From Candidatus Praeruminimicrobium purgamenti (GTDB taxonomy: Bacteria; Elusimicrobiota; Endomicrobiia; Endomicrobiales; Endomicrobiaceae): 64,000 bases of DNA. The notes below the pieces were generated by a model. The model did not search any database. It saw nothing but the letters and a program-made list of their open reading frames with translations, and was not told where the DNA came from. Position 1 is the first letter of the stretch. Each line of letters begins with the position of its first letter. The position numbers were made by a program, and so were the translations under genes. Positions 8,249-17,027 of the stretch are shown here, piece after piece. The stretch lies in NCBI GenBank assembly GCA_018433585.1, contig JAHDQW010000008.1:62001-126000 (forward strand), given 5' to 3'.

Positions 8249-9622
8249 ATGTCTAAAGATTTAGAAAAGAAAACTCCTCCGCAGGCAATAGATGCCGAAA
8301 TGGCGCTGATAGGCGCAATGCTTATAGAAAAAGACGCCATTATCAAAGCTCTTGAACTGGTCAAAGTGGAAGATTTTTATAAAGAAGTCCATAAGCAGAT
8401 TTTCGGGGCTATCGTAGAATTAAACGATACTCAGTCCGTCGATGTTGTAACTGTAAACAACCGTTTAAAAAACAATCCCATGTATACCGAAGCAGGCGGA
8501 AGCAAGTATCTTGTGAGTCTTATTGACAATGCCCAGACAGCCGCCAATGTCGAATATTATGCAGGGATAGTCAAAGACAAAGCCATTCTCAGACAAATCT
8601 TAAATGCCGGCTCTAATATGGTAACCGATGCTTTTTCGGAAAATAAAACTTCCGAAGAAATCCTCGATAAAGCGCAGGCAACGCTGTTCAATATTTCAAA
8701 ACAACATTCGGGAAACGATTTTTCAATGCCTGAAGAACTTGTCGCTTCAACTTTAAAAAAACTTGAAGCCCTCCATCAAGATAAAAGAGACGTTCCGGGT
8801 TTAAGAACCGGATTTGATGAATTGGACAAGCTTACGGCGGGTCTTCAAAGATCGGAACTCCTTATAGTAGCGGGAAGACCGGGTATGGGAAAAACCACTT
8901 TTGCGCTGAATATAGCGGAATTTGTAGCCATATCGTCGAAAAAATCGGTTGCGATTTTTTCGCTGGAAATGGCTAAAGAAGCGCTGATGATGAGATTTTT
9001 AGCTTCATGCGCAAGAATCAACGGACAAGATTTAAGAAGAGGTTTTTTTAAAGCTTCGGACTGGCCTAAACTTACGGATGCCGTGGCAAAAATAGGAAAA
9101 TCTCCGATTTATATATCTGATTCAACCGAAATGAACGCCGTAGAGTTAAGATCTGCTGCAAGAAAACTTGCAATGAAACTTGAAAAAAGAGGGAATCCTT
9201 TAGAGCTGATAATCGTAGATTATCTTCAGCTGCTGAAAGATTCCGGAACGGGAAAAAGATTCGAATCAAAACAAATAGAAACAGCTGAAATTTCAAGATC
9301 GTTAAAAGCTCTGGCAAGAGATTTAAACATCCCTGTGATCGCTTTATCCCAGCTTTCAAGACAAACTGAACAAAGAGGGCAGGATAAAAGGCCTATGTTG
9401 TCAGACTTAAGGGATTCGGGAGCAATCGAGCAGGACGCAGACGTTGTCATGTTCGTGCACAGAGAAGGATATTACAATAAAGAAGACCCTGATAAAAAAA
9501 ATCAGGCTGAAGTTATAATAAGCAAACAAAGAAACGGTCCTACCGGAACAGTACCTCTGTTCTACGAAGGAGAATTTACAAAATTTACCACTTTAGATAA
9601 ATCCAAGGAGGATTATCAATGA
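8249..9622 (+). CDS. dnaB: Replicative DNA helicase DnaB
   Basis: A 457-residue hexameric replicative helicase. The N-terminal DnaB domain (about 12-115) binds primase. The RecA-like C-terminal domain carries Walker A G-R-P-G-M-G-K-T-T (about 209-217), Walker B I-I-V-D-Y-L-Q-L-L (near 315), and the later S-Q-L-S-R and R-x-S-G-A-I-E-Q-D-A-D segments. No intein is seen. The S6 operon upstream is a common neighbour of dnaB. The 3' end overlaps alr in an ATGA arrangement. A DciA/DUF721 protein, a likely helicase loader in bacteria without DnaC, is encoded near dnaA in this window. Confidence 0.96.
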   Translation: MSKDLEKKTPPQAIDAEMALIGAMLIEKDAIIKALELVKVEDFYKEVHKQIFGAIVELNDTQSVDVVTVNNRLKNNPMYTEAGGSKYLVSLIDNAQTAANVEYYAGIVKDKAILRQILNAGSNMVTDAFSENKTSEEILDKAQATLFNISKQHSGNDFSMPEELVASTLKKLEALHQDKRDVPGLRTGFDELDKLTAGLQRSELLIVAGRPGMGKTTFALNIAEFVAISSKKSVAIFSLEMAKEALMMRFLASCARINGQDLRRGFFKASDWPKLTDAVAKIGKSPIYISDSTEMNAVELRSAARKLAMKLEKRGNPLELIIVDYLQLLKDSGTGKRFESKQIETAEISRSLKALARDLNIPVIALSQLSRQTEQRGQDKRPMLSDLRDSGAIEQDADVVMFVHREGYYNKEDPDKKNQAEVIISKQRNGPTGTVPLFYEGEFTKFTTLDKSKEDYQ

Positions 9623-10776
9623 AGGAACAACCGCCATCTGCCAAAAATAAAAGCATGCAAAATTTTTACCGCCCTACATGGGTTGAAGTCGACAAAAGCG
9701 ATTTTCTGTTTAACCTGAAAAAAATCAAAGAGTATCTGAAAAAAGACACAAAAGTGTTGGCGATAATAAAAGCCAACGGCTATGGTCACGGGGGAATAGA
9801 ACTCGCAAAAGAAGCGGTAAAAGCAGGCATTTACGGCATAGGAGTTTCATCGATTGAAGAAGGCATACAATTCAGAAAAGCAGGCATCAAAGCAACTATT
9901 CTTGTTCTTGGAAGCGGATATCCTCTTGAACATTTATCAATAGCATCTTTCTGGGATTTAACCCCGACTATTTCAAGTATGCAGGGCTTGCACGCCTTAT
10001 CGGCTTTATCAAAAAAATTCGGCAAAAAACTGGAATTTCATTTGAAAGTCGATACCGGAATGGGAAGAGTAGGAGTGGTGGCAAAAGACAATGCTATGCT
10101 TATATTAAAAAAAATAGCTAATATGCCCGACATAAAAATGGTGGGAATGTATACTCATTTTGCAGTTGCGGACACCAACGCCCTTTATACCCAGAGCCAG
10201 CTTGATTCGTTTAACGAAGTTGTAAAGTATGCAAGGAATCTCGGTTTTCAGTTTTTGGCGCACGCAGCAAATACGGCGGGATTAATCAGCAATAAAAAAA
10301 CTCATCTTGATATGGTCCGTCCGGGCATTGCGCTTTACGGTTTAAGCCCGTTTGAACATACGAAATACAATTTAAAATTGAAACCAGTTTTGTCATGGAA
10401 AACAAAAATTATATATTTGAAAAAAGTTCCGGCCGGTTTCTGCGTAAGCTACGGAAGAACTTTTGTAACAAACAGAGCATCGGTCATAGCCACTCTGCCT
10501 GTAGGATATGCTGACGGATACAGCAGGATTTTATCAAATAAAGCGGACGTATTGGTAAGAGGGAAAAGATGCCCTATCGCAGGAAGAATAACCATGGATA
10601 TGATGATGGTTGACGTCACCGGCATTAAGGGCGTTTCAATAGGCGACGAAGTCGTTTTGATAGGACGACAAGGAAAGGAAACAATAAAAATCGAAGAGCT
10701 TGCAAAACTTCAAAATACAATAAGTTACGAAGTATCGTGTTCAATATCGACAAGAGTACCGAGGGTTATTGTTTAA
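9619..10776 (+). CDS. alr: Alanine racemase
   Basis: A 385-residue PLP-dependent enzyme interconverting L- and D-alanine for peptidoglycan. The PLP-binding lysine is K51 in I-I-K-A-N-G-Y-G-H-G. The second catalytic residue is Y278 in V-S-Y-G-R-T. Between them lie the G-M-G-R-V-G loop and the R-P-G-I-A-L-Y-G segment. A strong A-G-G-A-G-G site precedes the start, which overlaps the dnaB stop by four bases, so translation is probably coupled. The N-terminus carries about 15 extra residues before the usual W-x-E-V-D start of the family. The stop codon overlaps the next start (TAATG). Confidence 0.95.
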   Translation: MKEQPPSAKNKSMQNFYRPTWVEVDKSDFLFNLKKIKEYLKKDTKVLAIIKANGYGHGGIELAKEAVKAGIYGIGVSSIEEGIQFRKAGIKATILVLGSGYPLEHLSIASFWDLTPTISSMQGLHALSALSKKFGKKLEFHLKVDTGMGRVGVVAKDNAMLILKKIANMPDIKMVGMYTHFAVADTNALYTQSQLDSFNEVVKYARNLGFQFLAHAANTAGLISNKKTHLDMVRPGIALYGLSPFEHTKYNLKLKPVLSWKTKIIYLKKVPAGFCVSYGRTFVTNRASVIATLPVGYADGYSRILSNKADVLVRGKRCPIAGRITMDMMMVDVTGIKGVSIGDEVVLIGRQGKETIKIEELAKLQNTISYEVSCSISTRVPRVIV

Positions 10777-11600
10777 TGATAAACAAAACTAAAATTATTA
10801 TCAAAAAAAACGCCTCTAAACCGTTTTCAATGATCGGATTTACCATCAAAGATTATGTTAAAGGAGTCGGACATGCCGCACAGCTTACCGGCGAAACGTT
10901 TTGGTATATATTTAAGGGACAAATAAATATTAAAAACACAATTCTTCAAATGGTTGAAGTCGGATACAGATCTTTTCCCATAATTGCGCTGACTTCATTT
11001 TTTACAGGAATGGTACTGGCTTTACAGGTAGGTTCCGCCACTTCGGGATTATTTAACGAACCTGTATATATCGGCATGATAACCGGTTTTGCCCTTGTAA
11101 AAGAACTCGGTCCGGTTCTTACAGCTATCGTGGTTATCGGAAGAGTGGGAGCCGCTATTACGGCAGAAATAGGAACAATGAAAGTAACCGAACAGATAGA
11201 CGCTTTATACACCCTCGGGACAAATCCGGTTAAATACCTTGCCGTACCGAGATTTGCAGCCTGTATTTTGATGCTTCCTTTATTAACGGCTATTGCAAAT
11301 ATTATAGGAATTTACGGCGGTTTAGTCGTTACCACAATGACATGGAATGTCCCTTCGACAATATATATGGGTGACATTCTGGACGTTATGGATGTTACCA
11401 CATTTTGGCACGGTTTTATAAAATCTTTTTTCTTTGCGGCAATTTTGGTTATTGTGGCATGCCATAAAGGGTTTAAATGTTCGGGCGGAGCCGAAGGCGT
11501 GGGAAAAGCAACGACTAGTTCTGTAATGGTTTCAATGATTTTAATTTTAATATCTGATTATTTTCTGACCGACTTGCTGGTATCTTTAAAAATTTCATAA
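10776..11600 (+). CDS. MlaE-family ABC transporter permease (lipid transport)
   Basis: A 274-residue membrane protein with the MlaE signature stretch G-R-V-G-A-A-I-T-A-E-I-G-T-M followed by Q-I-D-A-L. An upstream segment ends F-F-T-G-M-V-L-A-L-Q, and several membrane helices are visible. The frame is open from 10737, but the ATG at 10776 overlaps the alr stop (TAATG) and gives the usual length. MlaE proteins are the permeases of ABC systems moving phospholipids between the inner and outer membranes. The ATPase (MlaF) and the MCE-domain protein (MlaD), normally adjacent, are not next to it here. It supports a double-membrane cell. Confidence 0.9.
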   Translation: MINKTKIIIKKNASKPFSMIGFTIKDYVKGVGHAAQLTGETFWYIFKGQINIKNTILQMVEVGYRSFPIIALTSFFTGMVLALQVGSATSGLFNEPVYIGMITGFALVKELGPVLTAIVVIGRVGAAITAEIGTMKVTEQIDALYTLGTNPVKYLAVPRFAACILMLPLLTAIANIIGIYGGLVVTTMTWNVPSTIYMGDILDVMDVTTFWHGFIKSFFFAAILVIVACHKGFKCSGGAEGVGKATTSSVMVSMILILISDYFLTDLLVSLKIS

Positions 11601-11653
11601 CAACTTGCACATTGTCTAAGGACGGACTGCAGAAGATTTACATGTCTGTTTTG

Positions 11654-11770
11654 CTACAGTATTACATAAACCCAAAAAATAATTGCCAACAGTAAAGCCG
11701 TAAGCTTTATTTTCCAGTGCCGCATAATCTTTCGTCTATATCGTTCCGCCAATATATTTAACCTGAGCAT
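11654..11770 (-). CDS. 38-residue membrane peptide resembling the N-terminal anchor of CdaR/YbbR
   Basis: A short ORF starting two bases past the cdaA stop. An A-A-A-A-A-G-G-A site lies about six bases before its ATG, so it is probably translated. The peptide has a basic N-terminal half (about 1-22) and one hydrophobic helix with T-A-L-L-L-A-I-I-F-W-V-Y-V, after which the frame stops. In many bacteria cdaA is followed by cdaR (ybbR), whose product begins with a very similar K-L-x-A-L-x-L-A-x-x-x-W-x-Y-V helix and continues into periplasmic YbbR domains. Here only the anchor-like part is present. It could be a genuine microprotein partner of CdaA or the remnant of a truncated cdaR; the clean ribosome binding site favours the first. 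Confidence 0.55.
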   Translation of the reverse strand: MLRLNILAERYRRKIMRHWKIKLTALLLAIIFWVYVIL

Positions 11771-11772
11771 AT

Positions 11773-12537
11773 TTAATCCTTTTTTAAATAATATTTTGAT
11801 ATAGTTTTTAACAAATCATTTTGCGGAATTATCTCTATTTCTCCGTCAACAGCAACGGATATATTCCCTGTCTCCTCCGAAACTATCACAATAACGGCAT
11901 CCGTAATAGAACTTAATCCTATACCTGCTCTGTGTCTTGTTCCGAGATGTTTTACTTCTATTTCCGTACTTATCGGCAGAACGCATCCGGCCGAATGAAG
12001 CCTTTCATCGTGAATTATTATAGCGCCGTCATGTATAGGAGATTTCGTCTGAAATATTGACAGAATCAGTTCCTGAGAAATTTTTGCGTCAACGTAAATT
12101 CCTGTATCAGTATAATTTTTAAGGCCCATATCTTTTTCCAAAACAATTAAAGCTCCCGTTCTGGATTTGCTCATTTCTATTGCGGCATCAACTATTTCTT
12201 CAAGAAAACTTGTCTGCACAGTAGCATTATGGTTGCCGTAATAAGACAATTTGCTGCCGAGTTTTGCCAGACCGTAACGAATTTCGCTTTGAAAAACGAC
12301 AGCCAGAATTATCACTGCCGTAACCCAAAATTTTTCTAAAAGCCAGGATAAAGTTCTAAGATGGACAATATCCTTTGCAAAAATTGTCACAAACAAAAGG
12401 ATTACAAGCCCGAAAACAACCTGCGTTGCTTTTGTGCCTCTGATTATTAAAAGTATTCTGTAAAAAATATAAGAAACTATGAGTATATCCAAAATATTTA
12501 CGACGTATTGCGACCAAATCTGAGAAACAAACTCCAT
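11773..12537 (-). CDS. cdaA: Diadenylate cyclase CdaA (c-di-AMP synthase)
   Basis: A 254-residue membrane enzyme making cyclic di-AMP from two ATP. Three N-terminal membrane helices (about 12-80) and a short coiled segment precede the DAC domain. The domain shows both active-site motifs: D-G-A in H-D-G-A-I-I-I-H-D (near 169) and R-H-R in G-T-R-H-R-A-G (near 198). c-di-AMP controls potassium and osmolyte balance and wall homeostasis. The start codon abuts the folP stop with no gap, the folP-cdaA pairing being of the glmM/folP neighbourhood type. A CdaR-anchor-like ORF follows directly. Confidence 0.93.
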   Translation of the reverse strand: MEFVSQIWSQYVVNILDILIVSYIFYRILLIIRGTKATQVVFGLVILLFVTIFAKDIVHLRTLSWLLEKFWVTAVIILAVVFQSEIRYGLAKLGSKLSYYGNHNATVQTSFLEEIVDAAIEMSKSRTGALIVLEKDMGLKNYTDTGIYVDAKISQELILSIFQTKSPIHDGAIIIHDERLHSAGCVLPISTEIEVKHLGTRHRAGIGLSSITDAVIVIVSEETGNISVAVDGEIEIIPQNDLLKTISKYYLKKD

Positions 12538-13731
12538 TTATATTCTCCTCAAAGCGTCAACGACTTTTAAAGACAAAACCGTTTCCTTGACATTATGCAC
12601 CCTGATAATATCGGCACCGTTCACAGCGGCAAAGGCTGACGCCGTTATGCTTGGAATTATTCTTTCCGGCAATTCCGAAACACCGGCTACTTTCGCCAAA
12701 AAACTTTTATTTGAAATTCCTATAAGCAAAGGATAATTCAGTGATTTAAATTCCGCAAGCTTTTTTATTATCAATAAATTATCTTCAACGGTTTTTCCGA
12801 ATCCGATTCCAGGATCAAGAATTATTGATTCTTTTTTTATGCCGTTTTGTAAGGCAAAATCGGCTCTTTCGTGCAAAAAATTAAATATATCTGAAATAAC
12901 ATCTTTGTATTTTATGTTTTTCTGCATAGTAGACGGAGTTCCCTTCATATGCATTAGTATTACGCCGGCACTATACTTTGCCGCAACTTCAGCCATCTTT
13001 GACCTGTCGTATTGCAAAGCGTATATATCGTTTATGATATGAGCGCCTTCTTCCATTGCAGCTTTTGCGACTTCAGGTTTATAAGTATCCACCGATACCG
13101 GCAGTCCTGTTTTTTTTAAAAAAACTTTTAAAAACTTTGTTATACGGGAAATTTCTTCTTTGACAGGTACGGGTTCCGATCCGGGTCTTGTCGATTCTGC
13201 TCCGACATCTATTATATCAGCGCCGTTTTCTTCCATATCCTGCGCAGCTTTAACTGCGGCGCTCGTCTCTTTTATTCCGTTGCCGAAAAAAGAATCGGGA
13301 GAAAGGTTTATAATCCCCATTACCGGCGTTTTCCCGTGAAGTTTTATCTTTTTGTTACGGCACAGAATAATTCTTTTGTCTTGCTCTTTATTAATTTCTT
13401 TAATTTTAAAAGATAACTCTTTAAGTCCGAAAGGCTGTTCTTTCAGCTTAAAAGCCAGTTTTTTTGCCTGGCTCAAAGTTGCGCAAATAACCGCGCGCGA
13501 TTTCCCGGCTTCAAATTTTGAAACTCCGGAACTTATAACCGCATCGGCTCCGCAGGATAACGCATCCTGTTTTAAAATGTTTGCGGCTCTGTTGTCTATA
13601 TCGTCGACAACAATAACGCTCTCAAGCATCTTTTCTGCCAGCTTGTTATATACGTACGCGTCGCATCCCGTTGTTTTGATAATTTTTAAAGCGTCCCGAC
13701 TGCTTTCCGGTTTTATTTTTCTGACAATCAT
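12538..13731 (-). CDS. folP: Dihydropteroate synthase with N-terminal extension
   Basis: A 397-residue protein whose residues from about 135 onwards are a complete dihydropteroate synthase. It has G-I-I-N-L-S-P-D-S-F, then D-I-I-D-V-G-A-E-S-T-R-P-G, D-P-G-I-G-F-G-K and a final R-V-H-N-V. The enzyme joins p-aminobenzoate to hydroxymethyl-dihydropterin pyrophosphate in folate synthesis. The first ~130 residues form an additional domain with no motif I can name; similar extensions occur in some bacterial FolP proteins. No frameshift is needed, since the frame is continuous from an ATG at 13731. It is four bases after folE and directly before cdaA. Confidence 0.93.
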   Translation of the reverse strand: MIVRKIKPESSRDALKIIKTTGCDAYVYNKLAEKMLESVIVVDDIDNRAANILKQDALSCGADAVISSGVSKFEAGKSRAVICATLSQAKKLAFKLKEQPFGLKELSFKIKEINKEQDKRIILCRNKKIKLHGKTPVMGIINLSPDSFFGNGIKETSAAVKAAQDMEENGADIIDVGAESTRPGSEPVPVKEEISRITKFLKVFLKKTGLPVSVDTYKPEVAKAAMEEGAHIINDIYALQYDRSKMAEVAAKYSAGVILMHMKGTPSTMQKNIKYKDVISDIFNFLHERADFALQNGIKKESIILDPGIGFGKTVEDNLLIIKKLAEFKSLNYPLLIGISNKSFLAKVAGVSELPERIIPSITASAFAAVNGADIIRVHNVKETVLSLKVVDALRRI

Positions 13732-13735
13732 TTTT

Positions 13736-14314
13736 TTACCTGAATAAAGAAAGCGCTTCCGCTCTTGTTCTGGCGTCTTTTAGGAAGATGCCTCTTATTG
13801 CGGAAGTAACCATTTTTGACCCCGGTTTCTTAACGCCTCTCATAGTCATACACAAGTGCTCGGCTTCTATTACAACCATCGCTCCGTTAGGCTTTGCCGT
13901 TTCCATTATGGTGTCTACTATCTGCTTTGACAATCTTTCCTGCAGCTGCAGTCTGTGTGAAAAAGCTTCAACAACTCTTACAAGTTTTGACACGCCCACT
14001 ATTCTGTCTTTTTTAGGCAGGTAAGCAATGTGGACTTTACCGTAAAACGGCAGCAAATGATGTTCACACATTGAATAAAGAGGTATATCTTTTACTATTA
14101 CAATTTCTTCGTGCTCTTCCGTTTCATAATGGACAGGAATAAGCTTTTTTACGTCTACATTGTTACCGGATAACATTTCCTCATAGAACTCGGCCACTCT
14201 TTCGGGAGTCCTTTTTATGCCTTCTCTGGAGATGTCTTCTCCGAAAGCCTCCAACATCATTTTAACTGCCTGCTGGACTTTTTTTCTGTCGTACTGTTTA
14301 TTTGTTTTCTTCAT
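13736..14314 (-). CDS. folE: GTP cyclohydrolase I
   Basis: A 192-residue enzyme converting GTP to dihydroneopterin triphosphate, the first step of folate synthesis. The zinc and active-site motif M-C-E-H-H-L-L-P-F-x-G (near 83) is present, followed by the G-V-S-K-L-x-R-x-V segment, R-L-Q-x-Q-E-R-L, and a C-terminal H-x-C-M-x-M-R-G-V-x-K motif with the second zinc cysteine. It starts 17 bases inside the end of ftsH and is followed by folP after four bases. The hpt-ftsH-folE-folP order is well known in Gram-positive and some other bacteria. Confidence 0.96.
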   Translation of the reverse strand: MKKTNKQYDRKKVQQAVKMMLEAFGEDISREGIKRTPERVAEFYEEMLSGNNVDVKKLIPVHYETEEHEEIVIVKDIPLYSMCEHHLLPFYGKVHIAYLPKKDRIVGVSKLVRVVEAFSHRLQLQERLSKQIVDTIMETAKPNGAMVVIEAEHLCMTMRGVKKPGSKMVTSAIRGIFLKDARTRAEALSLFR

Positions 14315-16379
14315 TTTTATCTTCTTTTCCTATCTTTTCAAACAATTCGTTTTGTTTAACTTCTTCACGGCTGCTTTTAGGATAAACCGTTTTTTTGAAT
14401 TTTCCGGTCATCACTTTCTTTTCTTCGGACAAATCTTTTTGTTCTTGTTCTTCCTGCACAGACTGCTCCGCCTGTTTATCTGTTTCAGTTTTTTCAACAA
14501 CAGGTTCTTGTTCGCCTGCGGAAGCTTTAACCTCTTCCTTTGCTTCTTCTGTCTTTTCGGTAATTATTTCTTTAGGCTGCAGTTTCTCGCCTTTCATCAC
14601 AGCGTTAATTTCTTCACCGTTAAGATTTTCTCTTTCTATAAGCATTTCTACAAGATATTTCAATTTGTCTTCGTTATCCTGTAAAATTTTTCTGGCTTTT
14701 TCTTTCGCTCTCGTTATAATGTTTTTAATTTCTTCATCTACCAGCTCCGAAGTTTTATCGGAATGTTTTTGGCTTCTTGAAATATCCCGTCCCAGAAAAA
14801 CTTCTTCGTTTTCTTTGCCGAGAGCAATTGTGCCTATTTTGTCGCTCATACCGAATTCCATAACCATTCTTGTAGCTATTTCGGTAGCTCTTGCAATGTC
14901 ATTCTGAGCGCCTGTCGTTATTTCGTTAAAAACAAGTTCTTCGGCTACTCTGCCGCCGAGCAAAATAGCAAGTCTTCCTTCTATTTCTGTTTTTGAAGTT
15001 AAAAATTTATCTTCAAGAGGAAGCTGCAAAGTATATCCGAGAGCAGGGCCTCTAGGCACTATCGATACTTTATGAACAGGATCCATATTCGGAATAATTT
15101 TTGCGACTATTGTGTGTCCCGCTTCATGATATGCTATTATGCTTTTTTCTTTATCCGATATAAGTCTGGATTTTCTCTGAGGGCCTGCAATAATCCTGTC
15201 TATTGCCTCTTCAAAATTTTTCATTCCTACAGACTCAAGATTTTTTCTCGCAGCAAGAAGAGCAGCTTCATTGGCAAGATTTGCCAAATCAGCTCCGACA
15301 AAACCCGGAGTCCTTCTGGCTATAACGTTTAAATCGACGTCTTTTGCTATCTTAATGTTTCTGACGTGAACATTTAAAATTTCTTCTCTGTCTTTAAGAT
15401 CCGGACTAGGAACTACGACTTGTCTGTCAAATCTGCCCGGTCTCAACAAGGCAGGATCCAGCACGTCAGGTCTGTTTGTTGCGGCAATTATAATAACGCC
15501 TTCTTTAGTATCAAAACCGTCCATCTCAACCAAAAGTTGATTTAACGTCTGTTCTCTTTCATCATGCCCGCCGCCGATACCGGCCCCTCTGTGTCTTCCT
15601 ACGGCATCTATTTCGTCAACAAACAACAGGCAAGGAGCATTGCTTTTGCCCTGTTCGAACAAATCTCTTACTCTTGATGCTCCGACTCCGACAAACATTT
15701 CTACAAATTCGGAACCGCTTGAAGAGAAAAAAGGAACCCCGGCTTCTCCGGCTACAGCCTTTGCAAGCAAAGTTTTTCCGGTACCTGGAGAACCGAACAG
15801 CAAAACTCCTTTCGGTATTTTTCCGCCGAGTTTCTGAAATTTTGCCGGATTTTTAAGAAATTCAATAATTTCCTGCAATTCTTCTTTAGCTTCTCCGCAG
15901 CCGGCAACATCTTTAAAAGTGACTTTTGTCTTATCGTCGCCTGCAAGTTTTGCCTTACTCTTGCCGAAAGCCATCGCCTGCCTTCCGCCGCCCTGCATGC
16001 CTTTTATCATCCACAGCCAGAAAACTATCAACAGTATTATAGGACCCCAGCTCATTAAAAGCGGGCCTATCCAGCCGTTTTGGCTTTTACCGGCAAACTG
16101 CTGGACTTTGTTATTTTCCATATCTTCAACAAGTTTAGGATCATCGAGAGGAATGGTTTTAAATTTTTTGACTTTTCCGTCAGAAGCCGTATATTCTCCT
16201 TCAATCATCGTCGGAGAAACTACAACATTTATAATTTTACCTTCTTTAACGCTTTGCTTAAAAGTCGAGTAAGGAATATCTTCCTGATTTCCTTTCTTTC
16301 TTGAAGCCTGCATAAAAGACAATAATATAACAAACAGGGCTATCCAAAAAATAAAACCCCATGAGTTCTTCTGTTTCAT
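14298..16379 (-). CDS. ftsH: ATP-dependent zinc metalloprotease FtsH
   Basis: A membrane-anchored AAA+ protease that degrades misfolded membrane proteins and regulators. It has two N-terminal membrane helices (about 8-25 and 108-128) flanking a periplasmic domain. Walker A G-S-P-G-T-G-K-T lies near 195, and Walker B is F-V-D-E-I-D-A-V-G. The second region of homology and the zinc site H-E-A-G-H (near 416) follow. The tail after about 610 is an unusually long, acidic, lysine- and glutamate-rich extension. An in-frame ATG at 16385 lies only two bases after the AGGGG site, while the ATG at 16379 has the normal eight-base spacing and is preferred, giving 693 residues. It is second gene of the hpt operon. 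Confidence 0.95.
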   Translation of the reverse strand: MKQKNSWGFIFWIALFVILLSFMQASRKKGNQEDIPYSTFKQSVKEGKIINVVVSPTMIEGEYTASDGKVKKFKTIPLDDPKLVEDMENNKVQQFAGKSQNGWIGPLLMSWGPIILLIVFWLWMIKGMQGGGRQAMAFGKSKAKLAGDDKTKVTFKDVAGCGEAKEELQEIIEFLKNPAKFQKLGGKIPKGVLLFGSPGTGKTLLAKAVAGEAGVPFFSSSGSEFVEMFVGVGASRVRDLFEQGKSNAPCLLFVDEIDAVGRHRGAGIGGGHDEREQTLNQLLVEMDGFDTKEGVIIIAATNRPDVLDPALLRPGRFDRQVVVPSPDLKDREEILNVHVRNIKIAKDVDLNVIARRTPGFVGADLANLANEAALLAARKNLESVGMKNFEEAIDRIIAGPQRKSRLISDKEKSIIAYHEAGHTIVAKIIPNMDPVHKVSIVPRGPALGYTLQLPLEDKFLTSKTEIEGRLAILLGGRVAEELVFNEITTGAQNDIARATEIATRMVMEFGMSDKIGTIALGKENEEVFLGRDISRSQKHSDKTSELVDEEIKNIITRAKEKARKILQDNEDKLKYLVEMLIERENLNGEEINAVMKGEKLQPKEIITEKTEEAKEEVKASAGEQEPVVEKTETDKQAEQSVQEEQEQKDLSEEKKVMTGKFKKTVYPKSSREEVKQNELFEKIGKEDKNEENK

Positions 16380-16398
16380 AAACATATCCCCTTATCTC

Positions 16399-16923
16399 TT
16401 ATAGAACACCTATATATGGCAATCCTCTGTATTTGCCGTTATAATCAAGACCGTATCCTACAATAAATTCATCTTCTATATTAAAACCCACATAATCTAT
16501 GCCGGTTTCTTCTTGTTTTGTTGTTTTTTTGTTAACAAGAACGCAAGTTTTGAGACTTTTTACTTTTTTCTTAAGCAGCATGTTTTTTATATAAGAAAGC
16601 GTTTTGCCCGTATCGTAGATATCTTCAATAATAAGAACGTCTTTGCCTCTCACATCGGTTCTGACGGAAGATATCAGTTCTATGTTGTTCGTCGATTTTT
16701 TATCTTTATATGATGCGACTCTTATAAAATCCAGAGAGAAATCTGTTTTAAGCTGTCTTATAATATCGCTGCAAAACACTATGCTTCCCGACAAAACTGA
16801 AATAACCAATAAGTTTTTCTGTTTGTAGTCTCTGTTTATTTGTTTTGCGAGTTTGCAAACTTGTCTTTTTATTTCTTCTTCGGATATCAAAACTTTTATT
16901 TTCTGCTTTTCTGTTTTTTTCAT
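16399..16923 (-). CDS. hpt: Hypoxanthine phosphoribosyltransferase
   Basis: A 174-residue type I phosphoribosyltransferase for purine salvage (hypoxanthine or guanine plus PRPP to the nucleotide). The PRPP-binding loop V-L-I-I-E-D-I-Y-D-T-G-K-T lies near residues 94-106. The flexible-loop S-Y and a C-terminal D-Y-x-x-K-Y-R-x-L-P-Y-I-G-V segment are both typical of bacterial Hpt. A good promoter lies just upstream. It is first gene of a run hpt-ftsH-folE-folP-cdaA; tilS, often in front of hpt, is not here. Confidence 0.94.
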   Translation of the reverse strand: MKKTEKQKIKVLISEEEIKRQVCKLAKQINRDYKQKNLLVISVLSGSIVFCSDIIRQLKTDFSLDFIRVASYKDKKSTNNIELISSVRTDVRGKDVLIIEDIYDTGKTLSYIKNMLLKKKVKSLKTCVLVNKKTTKQEETGIDYVGFNIEDEFIVGYGLDYNGKYRGLPYIGVL

Positions 16924-16949
16924 TATTTTTTCAATATATTTTAGGTTTT

Positions 16950-16978
16950 ATTATAACGAAAAACGACATATAAATCAA
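16950..16978 (-). promoter_or_regulatory. Sigma70-type promoter of the hpt-ftsH-folE-folP-cdaA operon
   Basis: On the minus strand TTGATT (16973-16978) and a perfect TATAAT (16950-16955) are exactly 17 bases apart. The predicted start is near 16943, about 20 bases before the hpt ATG. Confidence 0.65.
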
Positions 16979-16990
16979 GAATTTTTTTAA

Positions 16991-17023
16991 TAAGCAGAAT
17001 TAAACATATATGTTTCCTGCTTA
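16991..17023. promoter_or_regulatory. 33-bp two-part palindrome upstream of the hydrogenase-like gene
   Basis: The inner dyad AAACATATATGTTT (17002-17015) is perfect. It is flanked by a second perfect pair, TAAGCAG (16991-16997) and CTGCTTA (17017-17023). It ends four bases before the first possible start at 17028 and lies between two divergent genes. T-runs lie only upstream on each strand, so it does not look like a terminator. An operator or a 5' RNA hairpin is plausible. Confidence 0.5.
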
Positions 17024-17027
17024 AAAA

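Noticed and set aside
13340-13731. Frameshift or gene fusion in folP because of its extra N-terminal domain
   Set aside because: The frame is continuous and starts with an ATG four bases after folE; similar N-terminal extensions are known for some FolP proteins.
14217-14907. Long open frames on the plus strand opposite ftsH and folE
   Set aside because: They are antisense to two certain genes, have composition expected from reading the opposite strand (rich in F, S and C), and lack ribosome binding sites.
16991-17023. The palindrome upstream of the hydrogenase gene as a terminator
   Set aside because: T-runs lie on the 5' side on both strands, and no gene ends there.
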